Below are positions 1-11,573 of a DNA stretch of 64,000 nt, piece after piece. Position 1 is the first letter of the stretch. Each line of letters begins with the position of its first letter. The notes beneath the pieces were generated by a model. The model made no database searches and was not told the DNA's origin. It worked only from the letters and a program-made list of their open reading frames with translations. Origin of the DNA: Symbiodinium natans (lineage: Eukaryota > Sar > Dinophyceae > Suessiales > Symbiodiniaceae). Both the position numbers and the translations under genes were made by a program. The stretch spans positions 967,906 to 1,031,905 of the forward strand of contig CAJNDS010002812.1 in NCBI GenBank assembly GCA_905221605.1, read 5' to 3'.

Positions 1-1619
1 ACTGGGGCCCTTTGTTATGCCTATCTTCCCTAACCCTAAGCTAAACCCTAAAAACTAAACTCCCTGAAGGCCCCTAAACCCCCCCCCTAACCCCCCTCCC
101 AGATCCCGTGACCTACGAGTTTAGGGTTTAGGGTTTAGGGTTTACGGTTCAGGGTTTAGACTAGGCGCTATCCCGGCATACATGGCGTTTGCGCTTGCTT
201 CATGGTTGAAGGTTGAGGGTTGAGGGCTTGAGGGTAGAGTGTAACAAGGGAACTATACCTTAATTCTTGGTACATGTCCCCTTGTTCTTGAGAAAGGGTA
301 TACAGGTTAGTCTAGAAGACCGCGCCTAGTGTAAGCCTCCCTTGGCGCCCAAAACCTCCCCAAATGCCTTAAAGTGTAGACCTCCCTACGCCCCTCCCCA
401 GCTCCCTAAACCCTAAACGTTCAAATCCCTGCAGCCCTCCACCTTCCTATAGAAAACCCGACGATCCCCCCCCCCCCCCCCCCACCCCAAACCAAGGTAG
501 GCACTCTTAAGATTTCCATTCTCGGCTTGTTGGTCCCTGCTAAGAACCAGGGGGCTTAAGAGGCCTTGATTGGGAATATTCTCTGTGGTGCTTTACTGTA
601 ACTTTAGATCCTTCGCCTTTTTGTGTTTATTGGGTTTCTTAATCAAGCAGCTAAAACTTAAGTTTATAGCTACCCTGCTAAGTGCAGCCAAGTATTGTTC
701 AGGGGGTACTCAAGAGGGCCGACCTGAATTCTTACACCCGAGGCTCCTACTCCCTGTAGCCCTAAACGATGAACCCTACTTGCCCGAAACACCTAACATT
801 CGTCCCCGAAACCCTACAAGCCCCTAAACCTAAATCCCCCAAACCCGTAAACCCTGAACCACTGCCCCCAAGGTGGAGCCCAGCGCCAACTCGACGGAGT
901 TGAAGGCGACGGGTTTTAGGGTTTAGGGTTTAGGGTTTTGGGTGTTGTGGGCATGTTGGTTGAGAAATGGGGTTTAGGATTTAGGGTTTCGGAGTGTCGG
1001 GTGTAGGGCTCAGGGGTCAGGGTCTCGGGGCCGATTCTTCTAAGCTATGGCCCATCTTTGGTGTTAGCATTCTTTTGCAGAAGCCTCCGCTTCCTGATAT
1101 TAATGCTTGATTCCGGCTTTGGCAATGGTGGCGTGCCAAGCTGGGGGTTGCTTATGCTTAGATATCGGCATTTTTGGTATGCTTAGGTTTTAAACTTTGG
1201 GTTCAGGTTTGGGGGTCTGTTTCCTAAGCTAGGGTTGAAACATCTACTGTCAAGGGGCTAGCTTTCGAGCAGTTTTGAGTTAGAGACCCATGACAAGCAC
1301 CTGACAATCCCTCAGAAAACTCGCACAACACCAGACCCCTACTAAGCCTATAACCTAAATCCCCACAATCGGGGAGCCAAGCTTTAACGTCCTGAACCCT
1401 ACATAAACCCAGAAGCCCAAAGCCCTGACATTCATACAGCATCTTCGAACCTGCAACTACAAGCGAGTTGTCTGGGTAGCTCGAGTCATGCAAGCAAGCG
1501 AATCAAAAGATGGTACAGTTTCCTGACTTCCTGCATAAGCGACCCTCACACGCAGTCAAGCTGGCTCTTCTAATACCCTGAAACCCTGGAATTCCTACAT
1601 CTTAAATCGTGGTCGGCAG

Positions 1620-1761
1620 GTGGGAGACTCCGTGCTGGCCGAGGTTGCGGTGGACTACCTCGACGACTTAGGCCCTGAAGGGGACTGAGGGAAGAAGGCG
1701 GTTCCTGATGGAACCTTCAGCCCGAAACCGCAAGCTTTGTTCGTGCAAACAGAAAGTCTCA
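1620..1761 (+). CDS. Possible coding island, product unknown
   Basis: After a CAG at 1617-1619 the frame reads VGDSVLAEVAVDYLDDLGP..., an acidic, codon-biased stretch of 22 codons, then TGA at 1686-1688. The same frame stays open for about 24 more codons (GKKAVPDGTFSPKPQ...) to about 1761. It lies between degenerate TTTAGGG tracts. It could be a terminal exon ending at the TGA, or part of a longer exon. No family is recognised. Confidence 0.3.
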
Positions 1762-1846
1762 GGCGCCTGTATGGGTTTTTGGGATTTAGGTAGGCTGTAG
1801 GGTTTTCAACTCGACATAAAGCAGTTTCGGATTATTTTCCTGTCAG

Positions 1847-1979
1847 GGCGGAGTCCGAAGGGATTTCGTCGCCGGCCGCCCGCCGTCAGATTCCTACCAC
1901 CCCGAAGAGCGGGTCGAGGTGTTCAAGGGCACCATTATGGGCTTTGCCCGGCGCCCAGGGGACTACCAAGATGCCAAGT
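1847..1979 (+). CDS. Possible exon, product unknown
   Basis: The frame follows TGTCAG and reads ...GRPPSDSYHPEERVEVFKG... then TIMGFARRPGDYQDAK. It has high GC at third positions and mixed charge. It lies about 85 bases after the previous island and may belong to the same gene. There is no consensus donor at the 3' end, so the boundary is uncertain. Confidence 0.3.
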
Positions 1980-2296
1980 TACCCATATTCCCTTCTTAAC
2001 AGAGTTCGGTCCCCATGTAGGCCCCCATGAACAGCAGCCTTCAATTCTTGGGCCCCAGTCTAATACCCTGTTTTCAAACGCAGTCTTCATGAGGTCTTGG
2101 GGAACCATCGGGTACCTACGGTACTTGTGGTAGTGCAAAACAAAATTCTCAAGCATGGGTTTAAAGTAAAACGGGACCATTACACCGAAGATTCCGTCAA
2201 CAGTAGTAGTCAATGGTGTTAGACAGAAGGTCTGTCCAGTACAAAATGCACACCTACATAGATGTCTACTTTGTGTTAATGCCAACATGTGTCCGC

Positions 2297-2390
2297 ATGT
2301 ATATATATATATATATTACATATACATATATATATATGTATATGTATATTTATGTATACATACACATATATATATATATATATATATTCA
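2297..2390. repeat. AT/ACAT microsatellite
   Basis: Alternating TA and CATA/TGTA units run for about 90 bases. Peptides read through it (YIYIY) are repeat artefacts. Confidence 0.95.
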
Positions 2391-3224
2391 AAAGCACATG
2401 TCACCAGCAGGAACCTACCGCAACTTCACGTGCCCTCAATCAACCAGGAACAGCAGTTTCACGAGTTCCCGGAAGCTACAACAGGGCCGACGTTGGCCCC
2501 TAAAATCTTAACCCTAAAACCTAAACCCCAAACCCTCAACCCTATATAAACCCTAAACCCTAAACCCTAAACCCGTGACACTCCGAAAAGCCGCGTATGA
2601 CTTTGTTGGACTCTCAGAATCAAGCTATCCAACCGGGGGTTTGGGGTTTGGGTTCGGGTCTTAAAGGGGAGTCACTGGCTGCGCAGACCGAAGCCTTCAC
2701 ACCCTAAGCCCAGCCCACAAAGTGTCCATCATACGAGCCCGTGCCCCTAGAATACTGGGCACGTAGGTGTTGATGCTGAAACCCTAAACCTAAACCCGAA
2801 TCCCTAAAGCCTAATCCCTAATCCCTAAACCCCAAACGGCACTTGGGGGTCCGGCTAGAATCCACCCCAAACCCCCAATCCCTGCGCTTTTCAACCTCGA
2901 GGTCGGCGGCCTAGTCCGTGTCATGCTGGACAGTGGTGAGGTCGGGACTTCCAGCTGCATCTGCGGGTGTTTAGGGTTTCGGGTTTCAGGTTTGGGGTTT
3001 CGGGTTTAGGGTTTTGGGGTTTAAGGTAATTTCGGGTTTTAGGGTTTAGGACATGTGTAAATGTCTGTGGCATCTGTGGAACCCTGCATACCTCCCTGTG
3101 GCCTGTGAGGATGCCCCAATCAAGCCCTGGCATGAGGATTCAGGGTGGAAGGTGCATGGGCGACACGTAGGTTATAGGGTTTAGGGTTTAGGGTGGAAGG
3201 TGCATGGGCGACACGTAGGGTTAT

Positions 3225-3317
3225 ACTTAGTAGTAGATTTTGTAACCTTCAACCTTTTTGGGGTATACTAATCCCTATATTATAGCCTTTGCTTCCCTAG
3301 GATACTGGACACCTGAG
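3225..3317 (+). repeat. Interspersed family F copy
   Basis: Shares GTAACCTTCAACC, TTTTTGGGGTA, CCCTATATTATA and TACTGGACACCTG with copies near 11493-11573 and 13440-13541. It is a short dispersed element of about 90 bases. No coding content is seen. Confidence 0.6.
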
Positions 3318-4319
3318 TATGGGGTTTAGCGTTTAGGGTTATGACGCCAAAAGCCGAGTTAAGGTTCATGCGCCTTGAGGTAGGGTGTTGGGGTGTACAG
3401 GGTTTGGGTTGCGTAGGGTTCAGGTGATAGGGCTTGGGTTGTAACGGGTTCCAGGGTTTTTGGTTCAGAGTTGGAGTTGTAGGGTTGCCCGTTTCCCGAA
3501 ACCTAAAAGCCGTCGGCCTGACGAGAACACACAAGCTAAACCCGATACACCAGACCGTAAACCATCGTCTGATGTTTCGCCTTGCAACCCCGAAGCCGCA
3601 TGCCCGCTTGCCGAGCTCCTTGTCATAAACTCAGCTTGCTACCTCAAGCCCCTTTGGGGTATACACAGTCTATGGTTTAGGGTTTAGGATTTAACATGAC
3701 TTGATCGGGCTGCATGGAATTGCTCGGTTTTAAGAGGTTGAGGGTCCAGGGTTTCGGGTCGAACCACGCGGTGTCGGCACGAGGGTTTCGGGTTTAGGGA
3801 TTGAGCCGCTCGGCACATTTGAGGGGTTTAGAGAGTCTCAGGGCTTAGAGTTTAGTGGCTTAGAATGCTGGAAGGAGCAGATCCTGAAGAGATCCGCGGT
3901 GCAAGGCGTTAAGGCCGGACCAGATCCCAAACCCTAACCTGGGTTTTGGAGTACTATACTTTAACACAATTTTTGGTTCTGGGTTCCTATTATAACTATT
4001 TATATCTAAAAATATACTCTTTTTACAGGGTCTACTCCAAAGTAGAGTAACGGAGGTTCGCAAAATCCTGGGTCCTTATGTCTTCGGGGGTCTGTTTAAG
4101 GCCGGATCCAGCCTTTGGGGTTTGGGTTCTGTTACGCACCCTAAACCCAAAACCCTGAACCCTAAACCCTGAACCCAAAACCCCAAAGCAAGTCCAGTAG
4201 CGGGAGGTGCTCACGACACAGTCACAGTTTGGTTGACAGAGCCAGATGTGACGTATGCCGGGCAACCCAAATTCGAAGGCTATACTGTGCAAAGCGCAAG
4301 GCTTCTTATTCCAGGTGTG

Positions 4320-5160
4320 TTATGTGTAGCATAAGGGAGAGAAAAGGCCATTGTAGCTCAATGACATGCAGGGAGTGGATGCCGGGTTGGTAGTTAAGCG
4401 CCGCGCTTCCTTCATGTTGCAAAGGCAGATGAAAGACATGGGTGCTCGACAGCTTTAAAGATGTGCTCGCACGTGACTACGTCTCAGTCATCGCTTCAGC
4501 TGGTGCAAACAGGCCTGCTCTCGAAAATGCCTCAATGTCACAACCACCATCGAATCTTTGGAGCCCCTCCTTGAAGCCCCCCCCTTGAAGAGCAAGATGA
4601 GCAAGCAGCTACCCCCCTCAAAAAAGTCCGTCGCGCGAGGATGGTGGCCTCTTCACCATGTGGGTGGCTGTTGGGGATGGCTTGGCCGTGTATCGCTGTG
4701 AGGCACGTCACGTGAGGGCTAGGACGTTGGGGCATCTCGGGATGGATTTCAGCAAAGCTAAAGGTTGCAAGAATGCTTTATGCTGGGCCCTTGTTCTACG
4801 CATTTTACGACGCTTCCGCTCCACCAATATCGTTGGGCCTCAGCGAGGTTCAGGGGTATCTGGCTCAAAGTGCGGGACCAATACAGCCCAGGCAGGCGCG
4901 CGTCACGTATATCACAAGCCTGAAGTGTGTCCGTTGAACCCATGTCGTCCTGCAGGGCGCGCTTTTGGGACTGATCTTCGCATGGCGAACTAGAGACCAA
5001 CCCGTAAAATAAGCCCTGATCCCTGAAAAGCTTTGCCAGGCGCTGTTCCATTTCTCGTCACCTGTAGATAACAACCTATGAAGGTGCCTAGGTTTGCTGC
5101 TTAGAACTTAGGATATCGGAGTCGGCTACCTTCTGCCCGGATACTCAGAGCTACCAGAGT
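4320..5160. other. Repeat-poor stretch with conflicting open frames
   Basis: About 800 bases lack heptamer arrays. An open frame runs 4658-4993 on + (111 codons) and another 4758-5051 on - (97 codons, beginning MEQRLAKLFRDQGLFYG). They overlap, so at most one is likely real, and neither matches a family I know. The DNA may be a unique intron or an intergenic spacer. Confidence 0.3.
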
Positions 5161-5263
5161 GGCTAGGGCTGCAGGTTTTAGGGCTTAGAACTTAGGGTTT
5201 AGGGTTTGGGGTTTAGGGTTTAGGGTTTTAGGGCTTAGAACACCCAGCTCTCGCGTGTCGCAG

Positions 5264-5330
5264 GTTGTGGTGAAGCGACAGGTCATCTTGGCGCTGGAGT
5301 GCGGCCCTGGGTCGGATGAGACATTCCGGG
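5264..5330 (+). CDS. Possible exon, product unknown
   Basis: A CAG acceptor at 5261-5263 is followed by the frame VVVKRQVILALECGPGSDET (then FR) and a GTGGGT donor at 5331. A heptamer tract lies just upstream. The island is 67 bases long. No domain is recognised. Confidence 0.35.
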
Positions 5331-6044
5331 GTGGGTCTAGGAGTTTGGAGGAGAAGTGTCTTATGACTACCTTAAAGAACCCAAAGCCTACCTTAGCTGT
5401 AGGGTTGTGTCATATACTCGAACCTTTTACAGGGTAATTGGGTAGCCAGTAAAAAATGAGGTTTTGGCTTATTAAGGTATGTCTTTAAGAGTACACAGTG
5501 TGTTCTTCAGAACACTTAAGGCACATGCGCACAGCCATTGAGCTAACTACTGGCCCTTTTGAGGTACCATGACAAGCCTCTCATACAAATAGTGACCAGG
5601 TGGACCCTTGGGAAATTTTATGTTGCCCCAATTGCGTTCAAGAGGAGTAGATGTCGAAATGTGCGGAGGGCTTAGACAAAAAAACTTGCCCCTTTTCATC
5701 ACTGGCTCTTTGGGGAAGTCGGTACAGGGGAGGTGTTGCGCGTGTGCTGAAAGGTACAAGTTGAGTGCGTTGATGCTTACAGGGGCTCCAAGCTTTAGGG
5801 CTTAGGTTTTTTTGGGCCCGAAAAGGGACCCTTCATCTTGAGTCCCTATAGACCTAAGAAGCCCCTAGATAACCCCTAAGGTCTCTTACAAGGGTCCCTC
5901 CTGCAGTCCCTTGAGACCTTGAAGAAAGTTGACCAAGGCAGGACGTGACATTCGATGCCCAGCGACCGGTGCGACCCATAGACCTCTACAAGGTGCGCTC
6001 ATCCAAATCATCCAAAGCTTGGACTTTGGAGGTTTTGACGGATA

Positions 6045-6170
6045 TTAGGGTTTCCGGTTTAGGGGTTAGGGTTTAGGGTTTAGGGGTTTAGGGTTTAGGG
6101 TTTAGGGTTTAGGGTTTAGGGTTTAGGGTTTAGGGTTTAGGGTTTAGGGTTTATGTTTAGGGTTTAGGGT
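6045..6170 (+). repeat. TTTAGGG telomere-type array
   Basis: About 16 heptamers, mostly perfect, with a few single-base variants. It faces a CCCTAAA array that begins about 100 bases downstream. Confidence 0.97.
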
Positions 6171-6269
6171 TTCCATGACTCAGGGTTCAGAGTTTAGAGC
6201 TCCGGGTTTAGAAGGTTTTAGCAGCCAAGGCAGGCCAGCTTCAAGAAGTATGCAACCAAGTCGCAAGAG

Positions 6270-6968
6270 CCCTAAACCCTAAACCCTAAACCCTAAACCC
6301 TAAACCCTAAACCCTAAACCCTAAACCCTGAACCCTGAACCCTAAACCCTAAACCCTAAACCCTAAACCCAAAAGCGTGCGGATTTTGTTTGCCGGGTCT
6401 GGCCTTGTGCTTCCCGAGGTGTATTCGGTTAAAACCCTAAATCCTCTGATCCCTACCCTAAGCCCCCCCAGGCACCCCAGTGCTAAACCCGAAGCTCTAA
6501 ATCCACCCCTACACCCCTTAAACCCTTGAACCCCCCAAACCCCTAAACCCCTGAACTCCCGAACCCTGAAACCCATAAACCCTAAACCCCCAAACCCCTA
6601 AACCCCCAAGTAGGTGATAAGTAGACATATAATTGGGTTCTAACCCTAAACCCTAAACCCCGAAAACCTCAACCCTCAACCCCAAATCCGAAACCCCAAA
6701 CCCCAAACCCTAAACCCTAAACCCCAAACGCCAAACCCTAAACCCTAAACCCTAAAACCTAAACCCTAAACCCTAAACCCCAAACCCCAAACCCCAAACC
6801 CTAAACCCTAAACCCTAAACCCCAAACCCCAAACCCCAAACCCCAAACCCCCCGAAACCCTAAACCCTAAACCCTAAACCCTAAACCCTAAACCCTAAAC
6901 CCTAAACCCTAAACCCTAAACCCTAAACCCTAAACCCTAAACCCTAACCCAACTCAAACCCTAAACCC
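6270..6968 (-). repeat. CCCTAAA/CCCCAAA block
   Basis: The longest telomere-type block in the window. It has perfect CCCTAAA near 6270-6365, a degenerate CCCNAAA middle (6366-6640), then mixed CCCTAAA and CCCCAAA to about 6968. It is interrupted by short unique DNA. The many variants show that it is not an active telomere end. Confidence 0.95.
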
Positions 6969-7049
6969 CAAAAACCACAGCGCCCAGGGACTCCAGGTAG
7001 CCTCGCCGCAGCGCGGCTCCGGCGTCTGGGGGCCCATAGAGGGAGCCGG

Positions 7050-7310
7050 GACGCAATCTCTCCACCAGGGAAGGTAGGGAAGTAGGGAAGCAAGGGAGGT
7101 AGGGAAGTAGGAAAGTAGGGAAGTAGGGTTGAGGGGTTCAGGGTTTGGGTTTAGGGTTTAGGGTGTAGGGTGTAGGGTTTAGGGCCTTAGGGTTTTAGGG
7201 TTCAGGGCCTTAGGGTTCTAGGGTTTAGGGGTTCAGGGTTTGGGTTTGAGGGTTTAAGGGTTCAGGGTGGGTTTAGGAATTAGGGGTTCAGGGTTTAGTG
7301 TTTAGGGTCT
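7050..7310 (+). repeat. Degenerate GGGAAGTA and TTTAGGG repeats
   Basis: A GGTAGGGAAGTAGGGAAG tract (about 7068-7125) passes into imperfect TTTAGGG/GTTCAGGG units up to about 7310. Confidence 0.85.
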
Positions 7311-7597
7311 TCTCTAGAACCCCAATGGTCCCTTGGTCAACACCTCATTCCACAAATGCGGGTTCCCTTTCATTCCGAGGGAACCTAATTTCCACCGGTG
7401 GTATGTAGGGTTCAGTGCCGTTGGCGTGTTTTTGGATATTTGGGTCCAGGGATTAGGGCACAATGTCGTTGGGAGGTGAGGGTATATACTTCTAGGGCTT
7501 TAGGGCATTTAGGGGCTGAGTTTTTTTTCGCGCTACGATGTTCAAGGAGATGCCTGTGAGCGACCGCACTGCCTCGCATAGTTGCTAGTTAGCCACC

Positions 7598-7735
7598 ATG
7601 GCTAACCTGGACCTGTTTAGGATCGAGGGTTTGGCATATGTCCAGCGGCACCTACCGAAATACCACCCGATGCTACTCCGTTTCGCAAAGGCTCAACAAA
7701 TACATCAGCAGCTTCAGCAGCTACTCTTTGCCTCC
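7598..7735 (+). CDS. First coding exon of an unknown protein
   Basis: The ATG sits in a strong eukaryotic start context (GCCACCATGG). It opens MANLDLFRIEGLAYVQRHLP... with a Gln-rich end (QQIHQQLQQ) and reads LLFAS up to a GTAGGC donor at 7736. The exon holds 46 codons and ends in phase 0, which matches the next exon. The peptide looks helical. I know no family for it. Confidence 0.5.
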
Positions 7736-7818
7736 GTAGGCCTTGGGACATTCTACAGTTTCCCTCAGTGGTTTCAGAGGATCATACTCAGGAATGTGTT
7801 TTTTCAGAGGGTCTTCAG
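7736..7818 (+). mobile_element. Intron made of a family A element (introner-like)
   Basis: The 83-base intron starts GTAGGCCCTTGGGACA, carries AGAGGATCATACTCAGGAAT and ends CTTCAG. Relatives lie at 9355-9447, 18005-18145 and 58659-58742, each starting with the same GTAGGCCCTTGGG. Both ends coincide with usable splice sites and the flanking exons stay in phase. Confidence 0.5.
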
Positions 7819-7965
7819 GGCCATCCTGGTTGCAGGCTGCGCGTGTTGGAGCGTTTGGTTGCTGAGGTGGTGGCTGCTCTCGCGCCCGAGATCGGCGTCT
7901 GCTCCGTGCGATGGGAGGGAAGCGGCACCACGGAGGTCTCCTCGGCAGCTGCGGTTGCCACAGGG
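7819..7965 (+). CDS. Second coding exon of the same unknown protein
   Basis: It continues in phase 0 from the exon ending at 7735: GHPGCRLRVLERLVAEVV, then AALAPEIGVC and an acidic, Ser/Ala-rich end (SGTTEVSSAAAVAT). The island stops where GGTTTAGGG begins, and the GT of that heptamer is the natural donor. The amphipathic leucine pattern suggests a helix. Confidence 0.5.
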
Positions 7966-8462
7966 TTTAGGGTTTTGGGTTTAGAGTTCAGGGTTGAGGG
8001 TTTAGGAGGAGCCATTTTCCAACATCTTCAATCCCCTTTGTAGCCCTTGTGCAACTATAAGGAAAACACAACAAAGAGCCTTTCTGATTAGAGAGGTCCT
8101 TATCGTAGTTCCAGCCTGATTCTTGCATCTTGTATAACAAATAGCATACGCCACATGAAATATACATTAAAAACCACATTTCACGGACCCTCATGCTCGA
8201 CAAGCTGCTTGTCTTGATGGGGCTGGTTTGCTTCTTGCATCCCAAAGCCTGCATCCCTCAACCCTGCAGAGGATCTGCAGCATAAGAAAGCTCAGTTGTA
8301 CTTCGGGGAGGTCTACAGACTACAGGCAAGGGTCCCCAGAGCCCCTAGGGGATTATAAGTGCCCAGGATCCACCCGCGCAGCGTGAGCTCATGTGGGGAA
8401 ACCCTAAACCCTAAACCCTAAACCCTAAACCCTAAACCTTCAAGCCCCTAAACCCCAAGCAG

Positions 8463-8539
8463 GATGCACCTCGTGGCAGGTGGTGCCCAGCAAAGACCTG
8501 TCCATGAAGAGCAGCGATGCCACGAAGGCTGAGGGTCGG
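8463..8539 (+). CDS. Possible exon, product unknown
   Basis: It lies between a CCCTAAA array (8401-8438) and a TTTAGGG array (8545-8595). The frame reads TSWQVVPSKDLSMKSSDATK, then AEGR, with an AG before it and a GTTTCAGG donor after. It is a likely continuation of the 7598-7965 gene, but the phase has not been proven. Confidence 0.35.
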
Positions 8540-9069
8540 GTTTCAGGGTTTCAGGGTTCAGGGTTTAGGGTTTAGGGTTTAGGGTTTAGGGTTTGAGGTA
8601 GGCTTTCTGACGGCTTTATGGATCTAGGGTGTAGGGCTTGAGGGTTGTAGGGCATGGGTTTGGGTTGAGCCCAAAGAAGGTACTGGAGGTGGGGCTACAG
8701 ACTTCCAGGCTTAGGGTTTAGGGTTTGCCACATTCTGCTAAACCCGGTTTAAAAACCCTAAACCCTGAACCCTAAACCCTAATTCCTAGTAGGCCAGGAG
8801 AGCGAGGTGGAGTCTTACTAGGATGCCCAGTAGTACCCTCATTCCCTTTTTGGGGGGGGGGTTTAGGTTCCCTTTAAGCCCCTTTAAGCAAAAATGGGCA
8901 CCCTTTTTCAGCCTTGGTTACTTGGGCAGCCTAGCTTCATATGGACCCCCAAAGTAAGAGCACAAAAGTCGCCATTTTTTTTTAACGCCTTAGATGCCCC
9001 TTAAGGGATTTCGGAACCACTTCGGTTTCGATACACGCTTCACTGGGGAGCCCTCTCCATGGTGGCCCT

Positions 9070-9345
9070 GTGACCGGAAGTTCTGGGCTCTACAGGGCTG
9101 AGGTTTCGGGGGCCGGGCCACTGGAGCGTGGAGCGGCTTGTGAGGTTCACTTTTTTGGTTTTTGGCGTTGGTGTTTGGGTGTGTTTGGGGTGGCCATGAT
9201 GGGGCCGGGCGGGCTGCATGCCCGAGGAGGGCGAAGAGAGGCAGAGCACATAGAGAGGGAGAGAGGGAGGGGAGACGGAGATTCTTGCAGGTTTTCTTCT
9301 CGACCGGCTTGTTCTGGCCAGGATCCCCCCCCCCAATAAGACCTA
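9070..9345. other. GC-rich unique stretch with GA-rich tail
   Basis: Overlapping open frames occur on both strands (for example 9040-9336 on - and 9070-9339 on +), caused by low stop density in GC-rich DNA with a GAGAGG tract near 9250. I see no convincing gene. A CCCCCCCCCC run closes the stretch. Confidence 0.4.
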
Positions 9346-9354
9346 TTCTACTAC

Positions 9355-9447
9355 GTAGGCCCTTGGGACATGTCATATTTGGTGTAATTAAGAGGGTCAT
9401 ACTCAGGAATATGTTTCAGAGGGTTTTTACTGTCATCCTAGTCTATG
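9355..9447 (+). mobile_element. Family A element copy
   Basis: Starts GTAGGCCCTTGGGACATG, includes GGGTCATACTCAGGAATATG and TTTCAGAGGGT, and ends near CATCCTAG. It has the same layout as the 7736-7818 intron, with AG at the end and GT at the start. Confidence 0.6.
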
Positions 9448-9511
9448 TCCTGTACATGTTCAGCCCGAAACCCTAAACCCTAAACCCGAATAGACCCTCA
9501 TCGTTTTTTAG

Positions 9512-9595
9512 GTCCTCCGAGACGCCCCGCGAAATCTACGACACCCTTGCTTAATCCAGCTCCGCCCTCGGTGTGTTGCAGAGGGGGATTGGGGG
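9512..9595 (+). CDS. Possible exon, product unknown
   Basis: TTTTTTAG precedes the frame VLRDAPRNLRHPCLIQLRPR, then CVAEGDW, before a GTTTTGGG/GTTTAGGG array. An internal GT at 9571 is an alternative donor. A second frame (SETPREIYDTLA, then stop) is a competing reading. Confidence 0.3.
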
Positions 9596-9597
9596 GT

Positions 9598-9675
9598 TTT
9601 GGGTTTAGGGTTTAGGGTTTAGGGTTTAGGGTTTAGGGTTTGGGGTTTAGGGTTTAGGGTTTAGGGTTTAGGGCT
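9598..9675 (+). repeat. TTTAGGG array
   Basis: About eleven nearly perfect heptamers directly after the 9512-9595 island. Confidence 0.95.
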
Positions 9676-10227
9676 TCGGAGAGGGGATGTTAGGTTGGAG
9701 TTCAGGGTGTAGAACTGTAGGATGGCTCACGGTTCAGGGCTTCAGGGGTTCTGAGCTCTTGCCCGCCGATACTTCTTTCCTGGATGACCTCACTTGGGGA
9801 GGTCGAGGATGCCAGCGTCTTCTCCTTACATGTAGATGTGTTCGAAATGCTTGGGGTTAGGGTTTTGGGTTTTGGGTTTTGGGTTTAGGGTAGGAGAGTT
9901 GGCAGTAATTATTTGTGTTTTTCAGCCACGCAGCAGTACTTGACTTCCGGGAGGATTCCCCTTTTCTATTCTCCGTACTGGTGGCCTGCAAATCAACGAA
10001 CCCCGACTTTTCGGAACCACCCCCACCCCCCCCCGCCCGCCACATCTCAGAGTACATACCAGGTGTACGGTTGCCAGCTTGATGACTGGGCTTGTCCATG
10101 ATTTACACAGCTTTCAGCGCCCTTGGATATGTTTTCACCTGTTCGGCTCATTTGTTTTTGGTGTGGGCTGGTTTAGTGGGCCCAGGACCTAGCTTCTATA
10201 TACCGATACATAGTATTTACAAAATTA

Positions 10228-10270
10228 TAAATAATCTGCATATATATATATATATATATATGAGTATATA
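10228..10270. repeat. TA microsatellite
   Basis: A short TATATA run inside an otherwise unique stretch (10090-10440) where I see no convincing gene. Confidence 0.9.
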
Positions 10271-10507
10271 TCGCCACGATATCTCCAACCGGGTCCGGGG
10301 GCCAACCGACCGATTTGACCCTAACTCGAAGGGTAGTTTCATGGGCCCTGAATATAATGCCCAACCTCCTGTCATGGGATCTGATGTATCGGCCCTTAAC
10401 TGGTATAGGGAGAAAAGGGGTAGATAAGGGGTCCCCATAAACGCTAAACCCTGAACCCTAAACCCTAAACCCTAAACCCCCTAATCTTACTAATGTGGTG
10501 GACCCAG

Positions 10508-10557
10508 GATGGAGATGTCGGAGGCAGACTTCCAGCAGCAGCAGAGTGAGGCCATCA
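10508..10557 (+). CDS. Possible exon with Gln run
   Basis: CAG at 10505-10507, then ATGGAGATG: the frame reads MEMSEADFQQQQSEAI up to GTTGAGGG, the start of a heptamer tract. The four consecutive CAG codons are the only short coding CAG run of note here. It could be a first exon if the ATG is the start. Confidence 0.4.
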
Positions 10558-11243
10558 GTTGAGGGTTTAGGGGTTTGGGGTTTAGGATTTAGGGTTTAGG
10601 GGTTTAGGGTTTAGGCTTTAGGGTTTAGGGGTGTAGGGTTTAGAGTTTAGGGTTTAGGGGGGTTGGGAAGATGCCTACAAACCCGAGGTAAAGCTGTTTA
10701 TGATGAGGAGTCTTGCGGTACGTGTCCCTTGCTGAAGCCACACAGGCTTGTAGCCACTGTGATGGTTGGTTTAGGGTTAGGCTTTTGGAATTATATAAAG
10801 TATAGAGTATGGGAAGCATTGCATCAAGCATGCCACAGCAGGCTGGGAATCTCATGCACCAGAGGAACAAACCTCATACAGCCCAATCTTGTTTACGGCA
10901 CAGGGCACCTACCCGAACCTCCCCGCAGCAAGACGCTGAACATTTCCCACGCACCTGCAAATAAGTTGCCTGTCGCCTCTACGAAGGTAGTTGGGGGCTC
11001 TAGGTACCCAAAGACCAGAGCCCTTCCATGAAGGACAGCTCCATGGATCTCAAGAGGGGTCCGAATGTTGTGAGAGCTCCGAAAGCCGAAGCTACACCGT
11101 CAACGAAACCGCAACCCCCCCCGCCCCCAAGTACCCTTTAAGACACCCGGCACACCCTCAACGAGGTGTCCTTAAGCGGCCTCAGCTAAGCTCCTAAACC
11201 CTAAGCCCTAAACCCTGAACCTCACCAGAACCTCACACCCCAG

Positions 11244-11306
11244 GGTTTCCACGCGGAGCTGCCCGGCGTTCGCATAAGCTCCGTCTACGAGGCACAGATT
11301 CGATGG
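11244..11306 (+). CDS. Exon, product unknown
   Basis: One of the cleanest exons. CCCCAG precedes it, 21 whole codons read GFHAELPGVRISSVYEAQ then IRW, and a consensus GTAAGTCAG donor starts at 11307. The codons are GC-rich at third positions. It lies between heptamer tracts. No domain is recognised. Confidence 0.5.
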
Positions 11307-11492
11307 GTAAGTCAGACTTTTCGGGCCCTTGCATTTTGCAGGTTTAGGGTTTAGGGTTTAGGGGGCACATTTACTGGTTGCAGAATAGTCAAACATTTTG
11401 TTCCGGCTTTCTCTTGACCCGCAAGGCGTTGGTGGTAAACAAGTTCTAAATACTCATGCGGATATTGAGGTTAGTTGGTGCAAAGTTTCACC

Positions 11493-11573
11493 TAGTAGTA
11501 GAGTAGGTAACCTTGAACCCTTTTGGGGCTAGTATACTCCCCTTATAATCGGTGTAGTGGACACCTGCTGATA
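11493..11573 (+). repeat. Interspersed family F copy
   Basis: Contains GTAGAGTAGGTAACCTTGAA, CCCTTTTGGGG, TATACTCCCCTTATAAT and GTGGACACCTG, close to the copies at 3225-3317 and 13440-13541. Confidence 0.65.

Noticed and set aside
2213-2549. Tyr/Ile-rich frames
   Set aside because: Produced by the TA/CATA microsatellite.
6045-6968. Active telomere end or chromosome terminus
   Set aside because: The repeats are degenerate, occur in both orientations and have gene-like DNA on both sides.
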